A stretch of DNA of 64,000 nucleotides, from contig NZ_CP099567.1 in assembly GCF_022530855.2 (NCBI RefSeq), positions 1,054,001 through 1,118,000 on the forward strand, read 5' to 3'. Position 1 is the stretch's first letter, and each line of letters begins with the position of its first letter. The notes below the pieces were generated by a model, which saw nothing but the letters and a program-made list of their open reading frames with translations, did not search any database and was not told the DNA's origin. Positions 27,420 through 37,633 of this stretch are shown in pieces. This stretch comes from Candidatus Vondammii sp. HM_W22. GTDB taxonomy: Bacteria > Pseudomonadota > Gammaproteobacteria > Chromatiales > Chromatiaceae. The position numbers and the translations under genes are program-made.

Positions 27420-27879
27420 CAGCAGTGAGCCAGCCTTAATTTATCAGGAGCTGGAGCAGGCAGCTATCCGCCTGCTTGCTTCCCGGGAACACAGCAGAGA
27501 AGAGCTGCGTCGCAAGCTGGCGACAAAGGCAGGGGGTACGGATGAACTGGAACAAGTGCTGGATGCGCTTGAAACCAGCGGTTATCTGAGTGATGAACGC
27601 TTTGTTGAGCAATACATAGGATATCGCAAGCGTAAAGGATTTGGCCCGCTTCGGATTCACAAGGAATTGGTTGAGCGAGGCGTTGATGCAGCACTGATTG
27701 ATCATTGGCTGGATGAGCTGGGGGATGGATGGAGCTCGTTGCTGGAAGAGATGGCGCTGCGCAAATTTGGAATAGAAGCGCCAGCCGATTTCAAAGCACA
27801 GGCTAAAAGAGCTCGGTTTTTGGAATATAAAGGCTTTTCGACAGAGTCGATCCGTCAATTTCTTTGGCGCGGAACCTGA
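27412..27879 (+). CDS. recX: RecA regulator RecX
   Basis: The 155-residue protein consists of RecX three-helix repeats, with [48 protein letters not shown] and the final [14 protein letters not shown]. RecX binds RecA filaments and limits their growth. Its ATG lies inside recA and the genes overlap by 8 bases, so translation is probably coupled. Confidence 0.93.
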   Translation: MSDSSEPALIYQELEQAAIRLLASREHSREELRRKLATKAGGTDELEQVLDALETSGYLSDERFVEQYIGYRKRKGFGPLRIHKELVERGVDAALIDHWLDELGDGWSSLLEEMALRKFGIEAPADFKAQAKRARFLEYKGFSTESIRQFLWRGT

Positions 27880-27959
27880 TATTTTATCCTATTTGCAGGT
27901 GACAAAGCGGCCTGTTCTGCATACTATTGCCCTCTTTTGCTGAACAGTTTTTTTCCGTT

Positions 27960-30566
27960 ATGAAGACCAGCGCAGAAATCCGCAACGCATTTCTCAATTA
28001 TTTTGTTGAAAATGGCCACCAGAAGCTCCCAAGCAGCTCTCTGGTACCTCATGATGATCCTACACTACTGTTTACCAACGCAGGGATGGTTCAGTTCAAG
28101 GATATTTTTCTTGGCCGAGAAAAGCGTGATTGCAATCGTGCCACCACTTCCCAGCGTTGTGTGCGTGCCGGTGGCAAGCACAATGACTTGGAAAATGTCG
28201 GATATACTGCACGTCACCACACTTTTTTCGAGATGCTGGGTAACTTCAGTTTTGGCGACTATTTCAAATCTGAAGGGATTCGCTATGCCTGGGAATTTCT
28301 GACGGAGACTATGGGTCTGCCTGAAGAGAAATTGTGGGTCACAGTTTATGAAGATGATCAGGAAACGGAAGAGATCTGGCTGAACAAAACGGGAATAGAT
28401 CCATCCCGCTTCTCCCGCTGCGGGGCCAAGGATAATTTCTGGTCCATGGGCGATACCGGCCCCTGCGGTCCCTGCTCCGAAATATTTTATGATCATGGAC
28501 CCGATATCTGGGGCGGTCCTCCCGGTTCACCGGACGAGGATGGTGACCGTTATATCGAGATTTGGAACCTAGTGTTCATGCAATACAATCGAGATCAAGA
28601 AGGTAATATTACACCTTTATCCCATCCATCGGTGGATACCGGTATGGGGCTGGAACGCTTGGCGGCAGTCATGCAGGGCGTGCATAGTAATTATGAAATC
28701 GATCTATTTCAGAGACTGATCAAGTCAGCGGGGGAAATCACCGGCTGTGGAAATCTGGAGGAGAAATCGCTGCGGGTGATAGCTGACCACATCCGCTCTT
28801 GCGCTTTTCTTATTGTCGATGGGGTATTGCCATCCAATGAAGGGCGGGGATATGTGCTGCGCCGGATAATCCGGCGAGCTATTCGTCACGGCTATATGTT
28901 GGGTGTCAAAGAGCCTTTCTTCTATCGCCTGGTTGGCCCTCTGGATGAAGAGATGGGCGCGGCTTATCGCGAGTTGTCCGCTGCCAGAGGCCAAGTTGAG
29001 TGTGTGCTTCAATTAGAGGAGGAGCGTTTTGCCGAAACCCTGGAACAGGGTATGAAAATGCTCAATCATACCATTGAGTCACTGGAGGGTAAGCAGATAC
29101 TTGGCGAAACGGTGTTCAAACTTTATGATACCTATGGATTTCCCACGGATCTGACGGCAGACATTGCACGGGAAAATGAGTTGACCCTCGACATGGAGGG
29201 TTTTGAAGCAGCGATGGAGGCCCAGCGGGAACGTGCCCGGGCTGCCAGCGATTTTGGCAGTGACCAGCAGCTGGATATCTCCCTTGATGGAGCTACGGAT
29301 TTTACCGGCTATGAACAGATGAAGGATGAGTCGACGATAATCGGATTGTTTCAGGATGGTAAAATAGTCGATACTCTGGGCCCTGGCGAGCAGGGGGTGG
29401 TGATACTCGATCATACCCCTTTCTATGCAGAGTCTGGTGGTCAGGTTGGTGACGTAGGTGAGCTGCGTCTGGGTAAGGGGGTGTTTGCCGTTGCCGATAC
29501 GCAAAAACAGGGCGGCGATGTTTTTATCCACAAGGGTGTGTTCAAGGGTGACGTGATCCGTGTCGGCGATACGGTTGAAGCCTGGGTCGACTCCGGCAAG
29601 CGGGAGGCCACACAGCTGAATCACTCAGCCACTCATCTTCTTCACGCCGCACTGCGTAAGGTGTTGGGTGAGCATGTACAGCAGAAAGGGTCGCTGGTTG
29701 ATACCGAACGGTTGCGTTTCGATTTTTCCCACTTCGAGCCTGTCACCAGAGAGCAGCTTCAGTCCATAGAGCGCTTGGTCAATGAACAGATCCGCAATAA
29801 TTACACCGTAGAGACTCGCATTATGTCTCTGGATGATGCCAAGGCGAGTGGGGCAATGGCTCTCTTTGGTGAAAAATATGTGGGTTATGTCAGAGTGCTG
29901 CGGATGAGCGATTTTTCCACAGAGCTCTGTGGGGGGACGCACGTCAAGGCTGTGGGCGACATCGGATTACTGAAAATCACCTCTGAAACCGGTATCGCAT
30001 CCGGTGTGCGGCGGATTGAAGGAGTCACGGGCGAATCCGCCATTGATTGGATAGAGATGGAGGATAATCGCCTGCAGCGTGTTGCAGATCTTGTGAAGTC
30101 CCGGCGGGATGATGTGGATGGAAAAGTGGAGCAACTGGTAGAGCACAGCCGGAAGCTTGAAAAGGAGCTTGAAAAACTGAAGTCAAAATTTGCCAGCACC
30201 GCTGGCAGTGATCTGGCAGGCAGTGCGGTTGATATAAATGGAGTGAAAGTCCTGGCTGCGAATCTCGATGGTGCAGATCCCAAGTCACTGCGGGATACCA
30301 TGGATCAGCTTAAAAATAAGCTCGGAAGTGCAGTGATTGTACTGGCTACTGCTTATGGAGAGAAAGTGAGCCTGGTTGCTGGTGTCACCAAGGATCAAAC
30401 CGGAGCGGTTAAGGCGGGAGATCTGGTAAAATTCGTTGCCGAACAAGTGGGTGGCAGAGGTGGTGGCCGTCCGGATATGGCCCAGGCGGGAGGTAATGAT
30501 TCTGCCGCCCTGCCGGAAGCGCTGGCTTCAGTCGAGGCTTGGGTGGTCAATAAATTAGGTGCCTGA
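27960..30566 (+). CDS. alaS: Alanine--tRNA ligase
   Basis: The 868-residue enzyme charges tRNA-Ala. It shows the class II catalytic core ([49 protein letters not shown]), the editing domain with zinc ligands in [11 protein letters not shown] and ELCGGTHV, and the C-terminal oligomerisation domain ending [14 protein letters not shown] 27960 gives the family-standard [15 protein letters not shown] start; an upstream in-frame ATG at 27927 adds 11 atypical residues. It lies 80 bases after recX, a classic gammaproteobacterial order. Confidence 0.96.
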   Translation: MKTSAEIRNAFLNYFVENGHQKLPSSSLVPHDDPTLLFTNAGMVQFKDIFLGREKRDCNRATTSQRCVRAGGKHNDLENVGYTARHHTFFEMLGNFSFGDYFKSEGIRYAWEFLTETMGLPEEKLWVTVYEDDQETEEIWLNKTGIDPSRFSRCGAKDNFWSMGDTGPCGPCSEIFYDHGPDIWGGPPGSPDEDGDRYIEIWNLVFMQYNRDQEGNITPLSHPSVDTGMGLERLAAVMQGVHSNYEIDLFQRLIKSAGEITGCGNLEEKSLRVIADHIRSCAFLIVDGVLPSNEGRGYVLRRIIRRAIRHGYMLGVKEPFFYRLVGPLDEEMGAAYRELSAARGQVECVLQLEEERFAETLEQGMKMLNHTIESLEGKQILGETVFKLYDTYGFPTDLTADIARENELTLDMEGFEAAMEAQRERARAASDFGSDQQLDISLDGATDFTGYEQMKDESTIIGLFQDGKIVDTLGPGEQGVVILDHTPFYAESGGQVGDVGELRLGKGVFAVADTQKQGGDVFIHKGVFKGDVIRVGDTVEAWVDSGKREATQLNHSATHLLHAALRKVLGEHVQQKGSLVDTERLRFDFSHFEPVTREQLQSIERLVNEQIRNNYTVETRIMSLDDAKASGAMALFGEKYVGYVRVLRMSDFSTELCGGTHVKAVGDIGLLKITSETGIASGVRRIEGVTGESAIDWIEMEDNRLQRVADLVKSRRDDVDGKVEQLVEHSRKLEKELEKLKSKFASTAGSDLAGSAVDINGVKVLAANLDGADPKSLRDTMDQLKNKLGSAVIVLATAYGEKVSLVAGVTKDQTGAVKAGDLVKFVAEQVGGRGGGRPDMAQAGGNDSAALPEALASVEAWVVNKLGA

Positions 30567-30718
30567 ACAGGCCTGGACGACAGGCTTGCCACAGGGCGAA
30601 CAGTTAAATTCATAATGGAAAGTAACACTTTTACTCCATTAATCACTCTCCGGTTTTCCTGTGACAGAGACAGGAGCAACCTGGAGTCGTTGACAGGATA
30701 GCGAGCGAGCATTAGAAA

Positions 30719-31954
30719 ATGGCTCTTATTGTCCAAAAGTATGGCGGTACATCAGTTGGGACCGTTGAAAAAATAGAGGCTGTAGCACGTAAAGTGGCTG
30801 CTGTCCGTCGAGAAGGGAACCAGGTTATTGTCGTGGTTTCTGCGATGTCCGGTGAAACCAATCGACTGATTGGTTTGGCTGATGTGATCGATACCCGGCC
30901 ATCGACCCGTGAGATGGACGTATTACTCTCTACCGGCGAACAGGTCACTATTGCGTTGCTGAGTATCGCGCTGCACAAGCTTGGCTTGGATGCCAGATCT
31001 TATACTGGATCGCAAGTCCACATTCTGACCGATAGTGCATACAGTAAAGCGCGCATTCAGGATATTGATGATGCGCGGGTACGTGCCGACCTGGAAGCAG
31101 GGTGTGTGGTGGTGGTTGCCGGATTCCAGGGGGTTGATGAGCATGGTGATATTACCACACTCGGTCGTGGCGGCTCTGATACCACAGCGGTGGCCATGGC
31201 GGCGGCGCTGAAGGGCGATGAGTGTCAGATCTTTACCGATGTTGACGGTGTCTATACTACAGATCCCAGAGTGGAACCTAAGGCCCGCCGGCTGGATCGA
31301 ATAACGTTTGAAGAGATGCTGGAGATGGCTAGCCTGGGATCGAAAGTATTGCAGATCCGGGCAGTGGAGTTCGCCGGTAAATACAATGTACCTCTGCGGG
31401 TTCTCTCCAGTTTTGAAGAGGGCGAGGGTACCCTGATCACCTTTGAGGATGAAGGTATGGAAGAGGCAAAAATTTCCGGTATCGCATTTAGTCGCGATGA
31501 AGCCAAGTTGACGATTCTGGGGGTGCCGGATCAGCCCGGTGTGGCCTACAGCATTCTTGGACCGATCTCGGACAGCAATATCGAGGTGGATATGATTGTC
31601 CAGAATATTGCTGCAGATGATACTACTGACTTCACTTTTACAGTACACCGCAACGAATACCCAAGAGCGCTGGAGATTCTCCAGGAGACGTCACAGGTTC
31701 TGGGGGCGAGGGAAGTCAAGGGTGATGATGCCATTGTGAAAATATCCTTGGTCGGTGTCGGGATGCGATCCCATGCCGGTATTGCCAGTTCCATGTTCGA
31801 GGCCCTAGCCAAAGAGGGGATCAATATACGGATGATTTCAACATCCGAGATCAAGATTTCAGTTGTAGTGGATGAAAAGTACCTGGAGCTTAGTGTGCGA
31901 ACGCTCCATGAAGCCTTCGGTCTTGCTGACGATCCAGCGGAACAAGACGCATAG
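30719..31954 (+). CDS. lysC: Aspartate kinase
   Basis: The 411-residue enzyme phosphorylates aspartate, the first step toward Lys, Met and Thr. The KYGGTSVG substrate motif is at residues 7-14, followed by TLGRGGSDTTAVAMA and FTDVDGVYTTDPR. Two C-terminal ACT domains follow (from about residue 265) that normally bind Lys/Thr for feedback inhibition. This is the monofunctional 400-residue class, typical after alaS. The gene usually followed by csrA ends here 5 bases before an IS5-a terminus, so any downstream csrA has been displaced. Confidence 0.95.
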   Translation: MALIVQKYGGTSVGTVEKIEAVARKVAAVRREGNQVIVVVSAMSGETNRLIGLADVIDTRPSTREMDVLLSTGEQVTIALLSIALHKLGLDARSYTGSQVHILTDSAYSKARIQDIDDARVRADLEAGCVVVVAGFQGVDEHGDITTLGRGGSDTTAVAMAAALKGDECQIFTDVDGVYTTDPRVEPKARRLDRITFEEMLEMASLGSKVLQIRAVEFAGKYNVPLRVLSSFEEGEGTLITFEDEGMEEAKISGIAFSRDEAKLTILGVPDQPGVAYSILGPISDSNIEVDMIVQNIAADDTTDFTFTVHRNEYPRALEILQETSQVLGAREVKGDDAIVKISLVGVGMRSHAGIASSMFEALAKEGINIRMISTSEIKISVVVDEKYLELSVRTLHEAFGLADDPAEQDA

Positions 31955-32202
31955 TTTATAGGGAGCTTCTAAAAAACTTCCAAAACCGATGATAATAGTA
32001 ATCAATTCAGCCAACTATTGATAAAAGCTATGCAACCGAGTTTTTTTGATCATCAAAACAGACTTGAACTCCTTGAACAACTGGGCGACTCGCTGCCAAA
32101 GCTGGAAAGGACCGTAGACTAGGAGGCTTTTCGGGTATTGTTGGCTCAGTTGGTGGATTTAGCTCCAAAGTACACCACCTGGGTGATTAAAACAGAGATG
32201 AT

Positions 32203-32445
32203 TTGAATGCTTGTTACCGGAATGAGTTTGCACAGGGATGTGCGATGGTACGATACAAGAAACCGAGGCACACTCGCAGACGATCACATAAAAAACTCCT
32301 GTATTATGTCATCGAGCGGTTACGGGAGGATTGGTTACCGGAAACAATGACTGGACGCCTCAAGCTGGATCACCCTCGAAGTGCATGCCTGAGGATTAGC
32401 CCAGAAAGTATCTATACGAGAGAACGCCATTATATTTTTGGGTGA
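32203..32445 (+). pseudogene. IS30-family transposase fragment
   Basis: The frame reads MVRYKKPRHTRRRSHKKLLYYVI, ERLREDWLPETMTGRLKLDH and RISPESIYTRE, the central ERLRE-W-P block of IS30-type transposases. N- and C-terminal parts are absent. It lies between the left piece of IS5-a and the IS630 remnant. Confidence 0.65.
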
Positions 32446-32636
32446 TAAAATGGGTATAAAAATACCACGCAGCATGGCCGCTGTTATGCTTCGCAAGGAA
32501 CAACGCCAGTACAGTGGCTCCCGTCCAAGCGAGCGTCACTGAACATGATTTCAGTCATTACGAATCAGAGTGAAGTACAGCTTCATGCTGCGTGAGTCAT
32601 CCATGAATGCGAAAGTGCTGATCAAATTCCTGGAGT

Positions 32637-33664
32637 TATAGTCAAATCTGGTGTTTAGCCAGTTGAATCAAGCGGCGACCTGATCGACTCTTGCTACCTC
32701 AACACCCTCGTTAAATTTGATTCCGGTTATCACCTTCGCCAGGTAATCGAAACCCCGTAATCGTCTCCACGTCTTCTCGGCACACAGGCCGAGTTTGAAC
32801 ATCATGTGTAGCATGCCGTCACGCGATAGGCAGCCATCAGTTCCTCTAGGTCTTTGTGCAGACAGATGGCAGCCTCCGGATACACTTCCTCCAGCGCAGC
32901 CCGGAATCCCATGGCACTGTCACCGATCGCCAATTTTGGCGGGGTCAGTCCGCGTGACTTCAGTTTCAACAGTACCTCCCGCCAGCTCTGTGTGGATTCC
33001 CGTACACCATCCTCAATTGCCAGAAAATGCTTCTCACCACGCTCATTCACGCCGATCACCACCAGGGCACATAGCTTCGTCTGCTCTGCTCTCTGTCCGC
33101 TGTAGACACCGTCTGCCCAGACCTGCTTCAGACGCGATACCCTGCCGGCCGGCAAGCCTGTTGCATCCGGAACTACCAGCACTTTCAGGGTTTCACCCAT
33201 CTCTCCACTGGAAATCCCCTTGAGGTAGAGCCACGCCAGCGCCGCTTCCAGTGACTTCGTCTTGCGTACATACGGCGACACCAGAGCTGATCGGAACGTC
33301 ACCGGCTCGCCGGTCTTCGCGCGAACTTTGGGGATCTTGACCGTGACTGGCCCCAATCCTGTCTGCAGTTTACGAGCTGGCAGGTGACCATTACGCACCA
33401 CACCCACCTTGCCATCCTCTGTCCGTCGCTCGACGTGCTCCGCCAACAGCTCGGCCTTCACCGCCTGGTAGATCAACTGCTCTGCACCGCTTCTCAGCAA
33501 CTCTGTCAGCGGATCGATAATCGTATCGCGACCTGCCAGCTTAACAACGTTATTCTTACTCATGGTGGCGTATCTCCAATGGTCGTTTTGATGTCTCGTA
33601 ACAACAAATCAACCAGATACCCCGCTTTTTTTCAATTCCTTTCAAACAACACTTTCAGTTACAA
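32637..33664 (-). mobile_element. IS256-b copy C (three internal deletions)
   Basis: This copy is about 1.03 kb instead of 1.38 kb. It lies between direct repeats TCAAATTCCTG and keeps both termini (GAGTTATAGTCAAA and, in reverse, GTTGTAACTGAAAG). It is inserted in an IS630 transposase gene. Confidence 0.75.
32802..33563 (-). pseudogene. IS256-b transposase, copy C
   Basis: The 253-codon frame starts MSKNNVVKLAGRDT but has lost three segments. A 63-base segment was lost between TGGGCAGA repeats, joining LKQVW to ADGVYSG. A 177-base segment was lost between TATCCGGAG and TATCCGAAG, joining EEVYPE to AAICLHK. A 103-base segment was lost between GGCTnnCTATC repeats, removing the catalytic Glu block. 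The first two deletions keep the reading frame. The protein cannot be an active transposase. Confidence 0.85.
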
Positions 33665-34078
33665 CTCAAATTCCTGAGGGCACTGATTGAATCTGCACCG
33701 GGAAAGGCATTTCTGATACTGAACAACCTACGAGTGCATCATACCAAGAAGGTGAAGCGCTGGTTATCTAACCGGGCCATAAAACGCTATATGGGAGTCT
33801 TTTTCTTGCCTACCTATTCATCGGAACTGAACTCTGGCGAGTATCTGAATTGTGATCTGAAAACTACGCTTCATAGCGGAGAGACGATCTTTTCTGTGAA
33901 TGATCTGGAAATGAGCGTGAAGATACCTGGCTCTCCAGATCTGCTAGAGACTATTGGCCTTTGTCGGGTTTTTAGAAGCTCCCTAAAGAGCTAAGTGTAG
34001 TGTTATGAGCTATTTTGTAAGTCCACAAAAAACCATACCCTCATGTAAATATCCGCGTTGTATCATTGAAAACTGGCG

Positions 34079-34906
34079 TTATTTCTCTGCTGTGATGTAA
34101 CAAATCCACCCAGCATCGGCTTCCCCTTCATCTGCGGGTTCAAAGATGCCGTCCGGCTCACCATCTTGATCCCAGCCTTGCCAATAGAAAGTGATATTAC
34201 GGAATCCGACCTCTTCGAGCAGTTCCCTGATTTCGGGCAAGGTCCAGAGTCGCCAATCATAACTGAAAGCACGCTTCAGCTTGGACCCATCTGGAAAAAC
34301 GAAATGGATATGGCAGATCAGACCGCCGCTGATCGGCTCGTATTTTTCCTGTTCCCAGATGTAAGTAAAGGCGCCATCGTCAATTTCTCTCTCTTCTTCT
34401 ATTTCGCGAAAAGCATCATAGCCGCCATAGGCATCCATGAAGAAGACCCCATCGTCGATTAGTGCCTCACGAACCTTGCTGAAATAGCTTTTTAGCTGTT
34501 TGCGTTGTTTGAACAACCAGTAACTGAAATTCATTGCTGAGATCACGTCGGGAGATTCTGTCTTGGCTTTCAGAACGTTATTCTCAAGCAGTTGCAGCCG
34601 TTTTTTCTGACCACTGGATAGTTTTGAAACTCTGTTGTCTCGTCCCCATCCAAGCACTTCAGCATCGATGTCTACCCCAATGGCGCGGTTGCTCTTGCGC
34701 TGCCAAACCCACTCACAACAGACATTGGCAGTGCCACAGAAATCTTCCCGCAGGAGTGTTGCGTGTCGTCCACGAAGTTTCTTATAAGTGTCATCAACAA
34801 ACTCGATTTCCGAAGCGGCATATTGCACCGAAAGTTCATAAAGATGGTGCCGGTCAGCTTGCTGTGCGAGTGTTTTTTTTCCCTTATTTGCCTTTTTTGA
34901 CATCAT
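34079..34906 (-). CDS. Class I SAM-dependent methyltransferase
   Basis: The 275-residue protein has a Rossmann-type methyltransferase core with motif I as LLREDFCGTANV, a motif II acid in AIGVDIDAEVLGWG, DVISAMNFSYWLF as motif IV, and FFMDAYGGYDAFRE as motif V/VI. A second half (FPDGSKLKRAFSYDWRLWTLPEIRELLEEVGF) is the usual C-terminal substrate-side region. The substrate is unknown. The Lys-rich N-terminus is probably disordered. ATG 34903 is an equally possible start. Confidence 0.8.
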   Translation of the reverse strand: MMSKKANKGKKTLAQQADRHHLYELSVQYAASEIEFVDDTYKKLRGRHATLLREDFCGTANVCCEWVWQRKSNRAIGVDIDAEVLGWGRDNRVSKLSSGQKKRLQLLENNVLKAKTESPDVISAMNFSYWLFKQRKQLKSYFSKVREALIDDGVFFMDAYGGYDAFREIEEEREIDDGAFTYIWEQEKYEPISGGLICHIHFVFPDGSKLKRAFSYDWRLWTLPEIRELLEEVGFRNITFYWQGWDQDGEPDGIFEPADEGEADAGWICYITAEK

Positions 34907-34988
34907 TTTTGCCTAAATTAAAGATGCAATTGCTGCAGGCTGACTATACTCGAAACTGAAGGAGAATTGTGAAAGAGGAGGAAAATTT

Positions 34989-35470
34989 ATGAGTATTGCA
35001 ATCATCCTAAAGGAGTATCTGGCAAGCTATGGCTCGGAATACGAGCTGGTCAAGCACGGGCAGAATGGGACCTGTGCTGGAGACCTAAGCATCCACACAT
35101 GTGCCGGATGGTCGAATGGTCAAGACCACTCTCACGGGGGATGAAGATCGTTATTTTCTGGCACTGATTCCGGCTACTCATCAGCTAGATATCGGTAAAC
35201 ATCAACAGGATGTTGCAGCGCAAATTGAGACTGGTTCCTGAAGATGAACCGGCAAGTGTCTTTACAGACTGCGAAATTGGCTCTGTGCCGCCCATGGGAG
35301 AAGCATACGGTATAGAAACTCTGGCCGACTCAAGCTTGCTGGACCAGCCAGAACTGCTTTTTAAGAGTCAGGTGATCACGGCGTATTGGTCAAAGTGGGC
35401 AATAGAGTCTTCAGGGATCTGATAGGTCGGGCAACCCCCACTTGCATCAGCGGACATCTCGAAAGAAGCA
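34989..35470 (+). pseudogene. YbaK/EbsC-family aminoacyl-tRNA deacylase, broken
   Basis: GAGGAGG precedes ATG 34989. The frames together read MSIAIILKEYLASYGSEYEL, then DGRMVKTTLTGDEDRYFLAL, IPATHQLDIGKHQQDV, then TDCEIGSVPPMGEAYGIE, SLLDQPELLFKS and GDHGVLVKVGNRVFRDLI. These are the successive blocks of YbaK-like proteins that hydrolyse mischarged tRNA. Frameshifts near 35085, 35215 and 35375 prevent a full product. Confidence 0.7.
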
Positions 35471-35536
35471 AAATACTCCACTAAAACAGCGATTGCGTAG
35501 CGCGCGCTTATAGTATAGTCTGGCACCTCAAAATTT

Positions 35537-35628
<92 letters not shown>

Positions 35629-35662
35629 ATTTTACACAAAAACCCTTTAAAATCAACATCTT

Positions 35663-36076
35663 TTAGGTTTTTTGTGTTTCTAATTTAAAAATGTATACCA
35701 GTATGTATACACAATAAATTTTCTCTAACCGCTCATCAATCCATTGTTTAATTTCGCTGAGTTTCCAACCTACGCTATTCCCACCAAGACTCACTCGTCT
35801 TGGAAACTCGCCCTTGCTCTCCAATCGCCACAAGGTGGTTCTTGATAGTCCTGCCATACTTTGCACCTCCTTGGCTCTGATAATATGTTCAGGCGTGCTT
35901 TCAGGGATAATAGGCTTGGTTATGTGCTGAGTAACCGTACCAAGTAAAAATTCCAGTAGCTGATAGCCAAAAAATTCAATGTTTTTGGCGGTTAGCTCAA
36001 TATGGTTGAGATTGCCTTGCCTTAAAATCTTTCTAAGTTCTGCTACCGATAATTCGTAAAAACAACGATCCCTCAG
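35663..36076 (-). pseudogene. AlpA-like excisionase/regulator with extended N-terminal region, start lost
   Basis: The reverse strand is open for 138 codons. The C-terminal 65 residues are an AlpA/MerR-type winged HTH (IIRAKEVQSMAGLSRTTLW, RLESKGEFPRRVSLGGNSVGWK, EIKQWIDERL), typical of prophage and island excisionases. The upstream part reads FYELSVAELRKILRQG, HIELTAKNIEFFGYQLLEFL, and an amber stop sits before it at 36077-36079 without a usable ATG. A shorter product from ATG 35866 is possible. AT-rich codon use differs from the chromosome. Confidence 0.6.
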
Positions 36077-36197
36077 CTACAGTGAACCTTTGATACAGAG
36101 AAATACCCATACTATCCGCAATATGCTTTAATTCCTCATACACCAGAAATGACTATACCTCAGATATTCAGCTTGGTTTTGATTTTCAGCCGAAACT

Positions 36198-36224
36198 AAA
36201 AACTCCCTTAAACGGGGAGTTTTT
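36198..36224. terminator. Bidirectional intrinsic terminator
   Basis: A perfect 10-base stem AAAAACTCCC / GGGAGTTTTT surrounds a 7-base loop (TTAAACG). The A/T runs at the stem ends would give a U-tract on both strands. It separates the reverse-strand AlpA-like region from the toxin-antitoxin pair. Confidence 0.75.
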
Positions 36225-36321
36225 GTTATTTTGAGTATATTGATTTAACTGAACTAACTGATTTTATTGGTATTTTTTGTTTCCCTCTAATTGGCAATGT
36301 AGAAAAATTCTGTAAAAAGTT

Positions 36322-36354
36322 TTGATTTTTCCATGAAGTAGCTATAATAACTAC
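36322..36354 (+). promoter_or_regulatory. Promoter and palindromic operator of the Phd/ParE pair
   Basis: TTGATT (36322-36327) and TATAAT (36343-36348) are 15 bases apart, a somewhat short spacer. The -10 box lies within a 17-base near-palindrome GTAGCTATAATAACTAC (36338-36354). Type II antitoxins of the Phd/YefM group usually bind such palindromes to repress their own operon. The assignment of the operator is inference. Confidence 0.55.
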
Positions 36355-36376
36355 ATTACTATTAACTATTGGAGCT

Positions 36377-36679
36377 ATGAACATGAAAACAATGACCTCA
36401 AAAGAGGCGCAAAATTCATTTGGTGCTTTTTTAGACACTGCTCAACGTGAGCCTGTTATGGTCACTAGAAGAAATCGTCCTGTTGGGGTAATGCTTTCTA
36501 TGGAAAACTTACCTGCACTATTTGAATTGGCAGACTCTATGAGGGAGACGATTAAGGCAGGTGTTAAGGCAGGTTTGGCTGATGCCAAAGCAGGTAGAGG
36601 GCAAGAATTAACAGATGGTTATATCGCCGATTTAAAAGCAGAATTGCAAGCAAGAATAGATTCTAACAATAGCAAATGA
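36377..36679 (+). CDS. Type II antitoxin, Phd/YefM family
   Basis: The 100-residue protein begins MTSKEAQNSFGAFLDTAQRE and continues PVMVTRRNRPVGVMLSMENL, the DNA-binding Phd/YefM fold. Its C-terminal half (from about residue 60) is the Lys/Ala/Gln-rich helical region that would wrap the toxin. It overlaps the toxin gene by 4 bases (ATGA). Codon use is AT-rich compared with the core genes, so it was probably acquired. ATG 36383 is an alternative start. Confidence 0.88.
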   Translation: MNMKTMTSKEAQNSFGAFLDTAQREPVMVTRRNRPVGVMLSMENLPALFELADSMRETIKAGVKAGLADAKAGRGQELTDGYIADLKAELQARIDSNNSK

Positions 36680-36993
36680 AGCGTTATCAAATAATAATTA
36701 TGCCATCCGCTAGGGAGGGCTTACTTGCCATTGGTGAATATATTGCACTTGATAACCCTGTTAGAGCAATAATTTTTGTTGATGAAATTACAAGCTCACT
36801 AGAAAAAACACTCTCTATTTTTCCCTTTTCAGGAAAAATTTCACAAGAGCTAGATTTAGGTGAAGAAATCAGAGTTTGGTCTCATGCTAATTACAATAGT
36901 TATTACCGCATTTTAGACGACAAACAAATTGTAGAGGTGTTATTTATCTTTAATGCTAGTCGTGATGTCGGCTCTCTCATAACAAGCCTGTAG
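36676..36993 (+). CDS. Type II toxin, RelE/ParE family
   Basis: The 105-residue protein has the ParE/RelE fold pattern: YQIIIMPSAREGLLAIGEYI, helix NPVRAIIFVDEITSSLE, FPFSGKIS, then strands IRVWSHANYNSYYRILDDKQ and VEVLFIFNASRDV. The terminal Arg/Asp pattern with a YRI strand is typical of ParE (gyrase-directed) rather than RelE. It is coupled to the antitoxin by a 4-base overlap and should form a neutral complex with it. Confidence 0.88.
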   Translation: MKRYQIIIMPSAREGLLAIGEYIALDNPVRAIIFVDEITSSLEKTLSIFPFSGKISQELDLGEEIRVWSHANYNSYYRILDDKQIVEVLFIFNASRDVGSLITSL

Positions 36994-37234
36994 GTAATTT
37001 AATCTATACTATCCAGTGAAGTTTTGCACTTCAATTTTTGGTGCTAAACCATTCATTAATGGCTTCATCAATTTTGGATTTTCTAGGTTTTTTTGCCCTT
37101 TTTAATAAATCTTATTTGCTCATAACTATGGTAAATTTCAAATAAATATTATGCCACAAGCGACTATAAAACTTAGTTTTTAAAAACATCAGTTTGGTTA
37201 AATAGTGCATTTTTAAGATAAATGACTATACCTC

Positions 37235-37633
37235 TCGTTAAAATCAGGCAAGGCAAGAAAGTGATCAACAAAGCGATTTACCTCGCTCTGGGCGTTAACC
37301 TGGAAGGCCACAAGGAATTATTAGGGATGTGGCTATCGGAGAATGAGGGGGCCAAATTCTGGCTGAACGTGTTGACAGAGCTTCAAAACCGCGGTGTGAA
37401 GGATATTTTGATTGCCTGTGTCGAAGGCTTAAAAGGCTTTCCTGATGCCATCAACACGGCCTTTCCGGATACCCAGATTCAGCTCTGTATCGTGCATATG
37501 GTACGGAACTCGATGAAGTACGTGCCCTGGAAAGACTACAAGCCTGTCACGGCTGATTTGAAAAAGATTTACCAGTCCATCACCGAGGAAGAAGCCTTAT
37601 TGGCGCTGGATAAATTCTCTGACCGATGGGACA
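37235..37633 (+). pseudogene. IS256-a transposase internal fragment
   Basis: The frame KVINKAIYLALGVNLEGHKE, LWLSENEGAKFWLNVL-like, ACVEGLKGFPDAINTAF, HMVRNSMKYVPWKDYK and LDKFSDRWD is open and clean but lacks both ends of the gene. It is cut by IS256-b at 37634. It provides the undamaged reference for the split copy at 10187/13315. Confidence 0.85.

Larger units (their letters stand above)
32540..33905 (+). pseudogene. IS630-family transposase remnant, interrupted by IS256-b
   Basis: The left piece (32540-32636) reads SVITNQSEVQ and, in the next frame, FMLRESSMNAKVLIKFLE. The right piece (33665-33905) reads LRALIESAPGKAFLILNNLRV and HHTKKVKRWL, then FFLPTYSSELNSGEYLNCDLK, the C-terminal DDE region of IS630 with the catalytic Glu of NxxEYLN. 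TCAAATTCCTG appears on both sides of the IS256-b insertion and is the likely target duplication. Confidence 0.7.
31960..33984 (+). mobile_element. IS5-a copy split by nested IS remnants
   Basis: The left terminal repeat AGGGAGCTTCTAAAAAAC starts at 31960, and the right repeat GTTTTTAGAAGCTCCCT ends at 33984. The two 5-a pieces (31960-32160 and 33906-33984) flank IS30, IS630 and IS256-b debris. The left part encodes FFDHQNRLELLEQLGDSL and ERTVD followed by a stop, so the transposase was already broken. Confidence 0.7.

Noticed and set aside
32795-33223. Pro/Ser/His-rich ORFs antisense to the IS256-b copies (also at 38057, 18684, 59088)
   Set aside because: They recur only because the transposase recurs; composition is that of an antisense frame.
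34079-34906. Assignment of the methyltransferase to a named enzyme
   Set aside because: Only the general SAM-binding motifs are recognisable; no substrate-specific motif seen.
36377-36993. Full prophage or integrative element
   Set aside because: No integrase, structural or conjugation genes are present; only an AlpA-like stub and a toxin-antitoxin pair.
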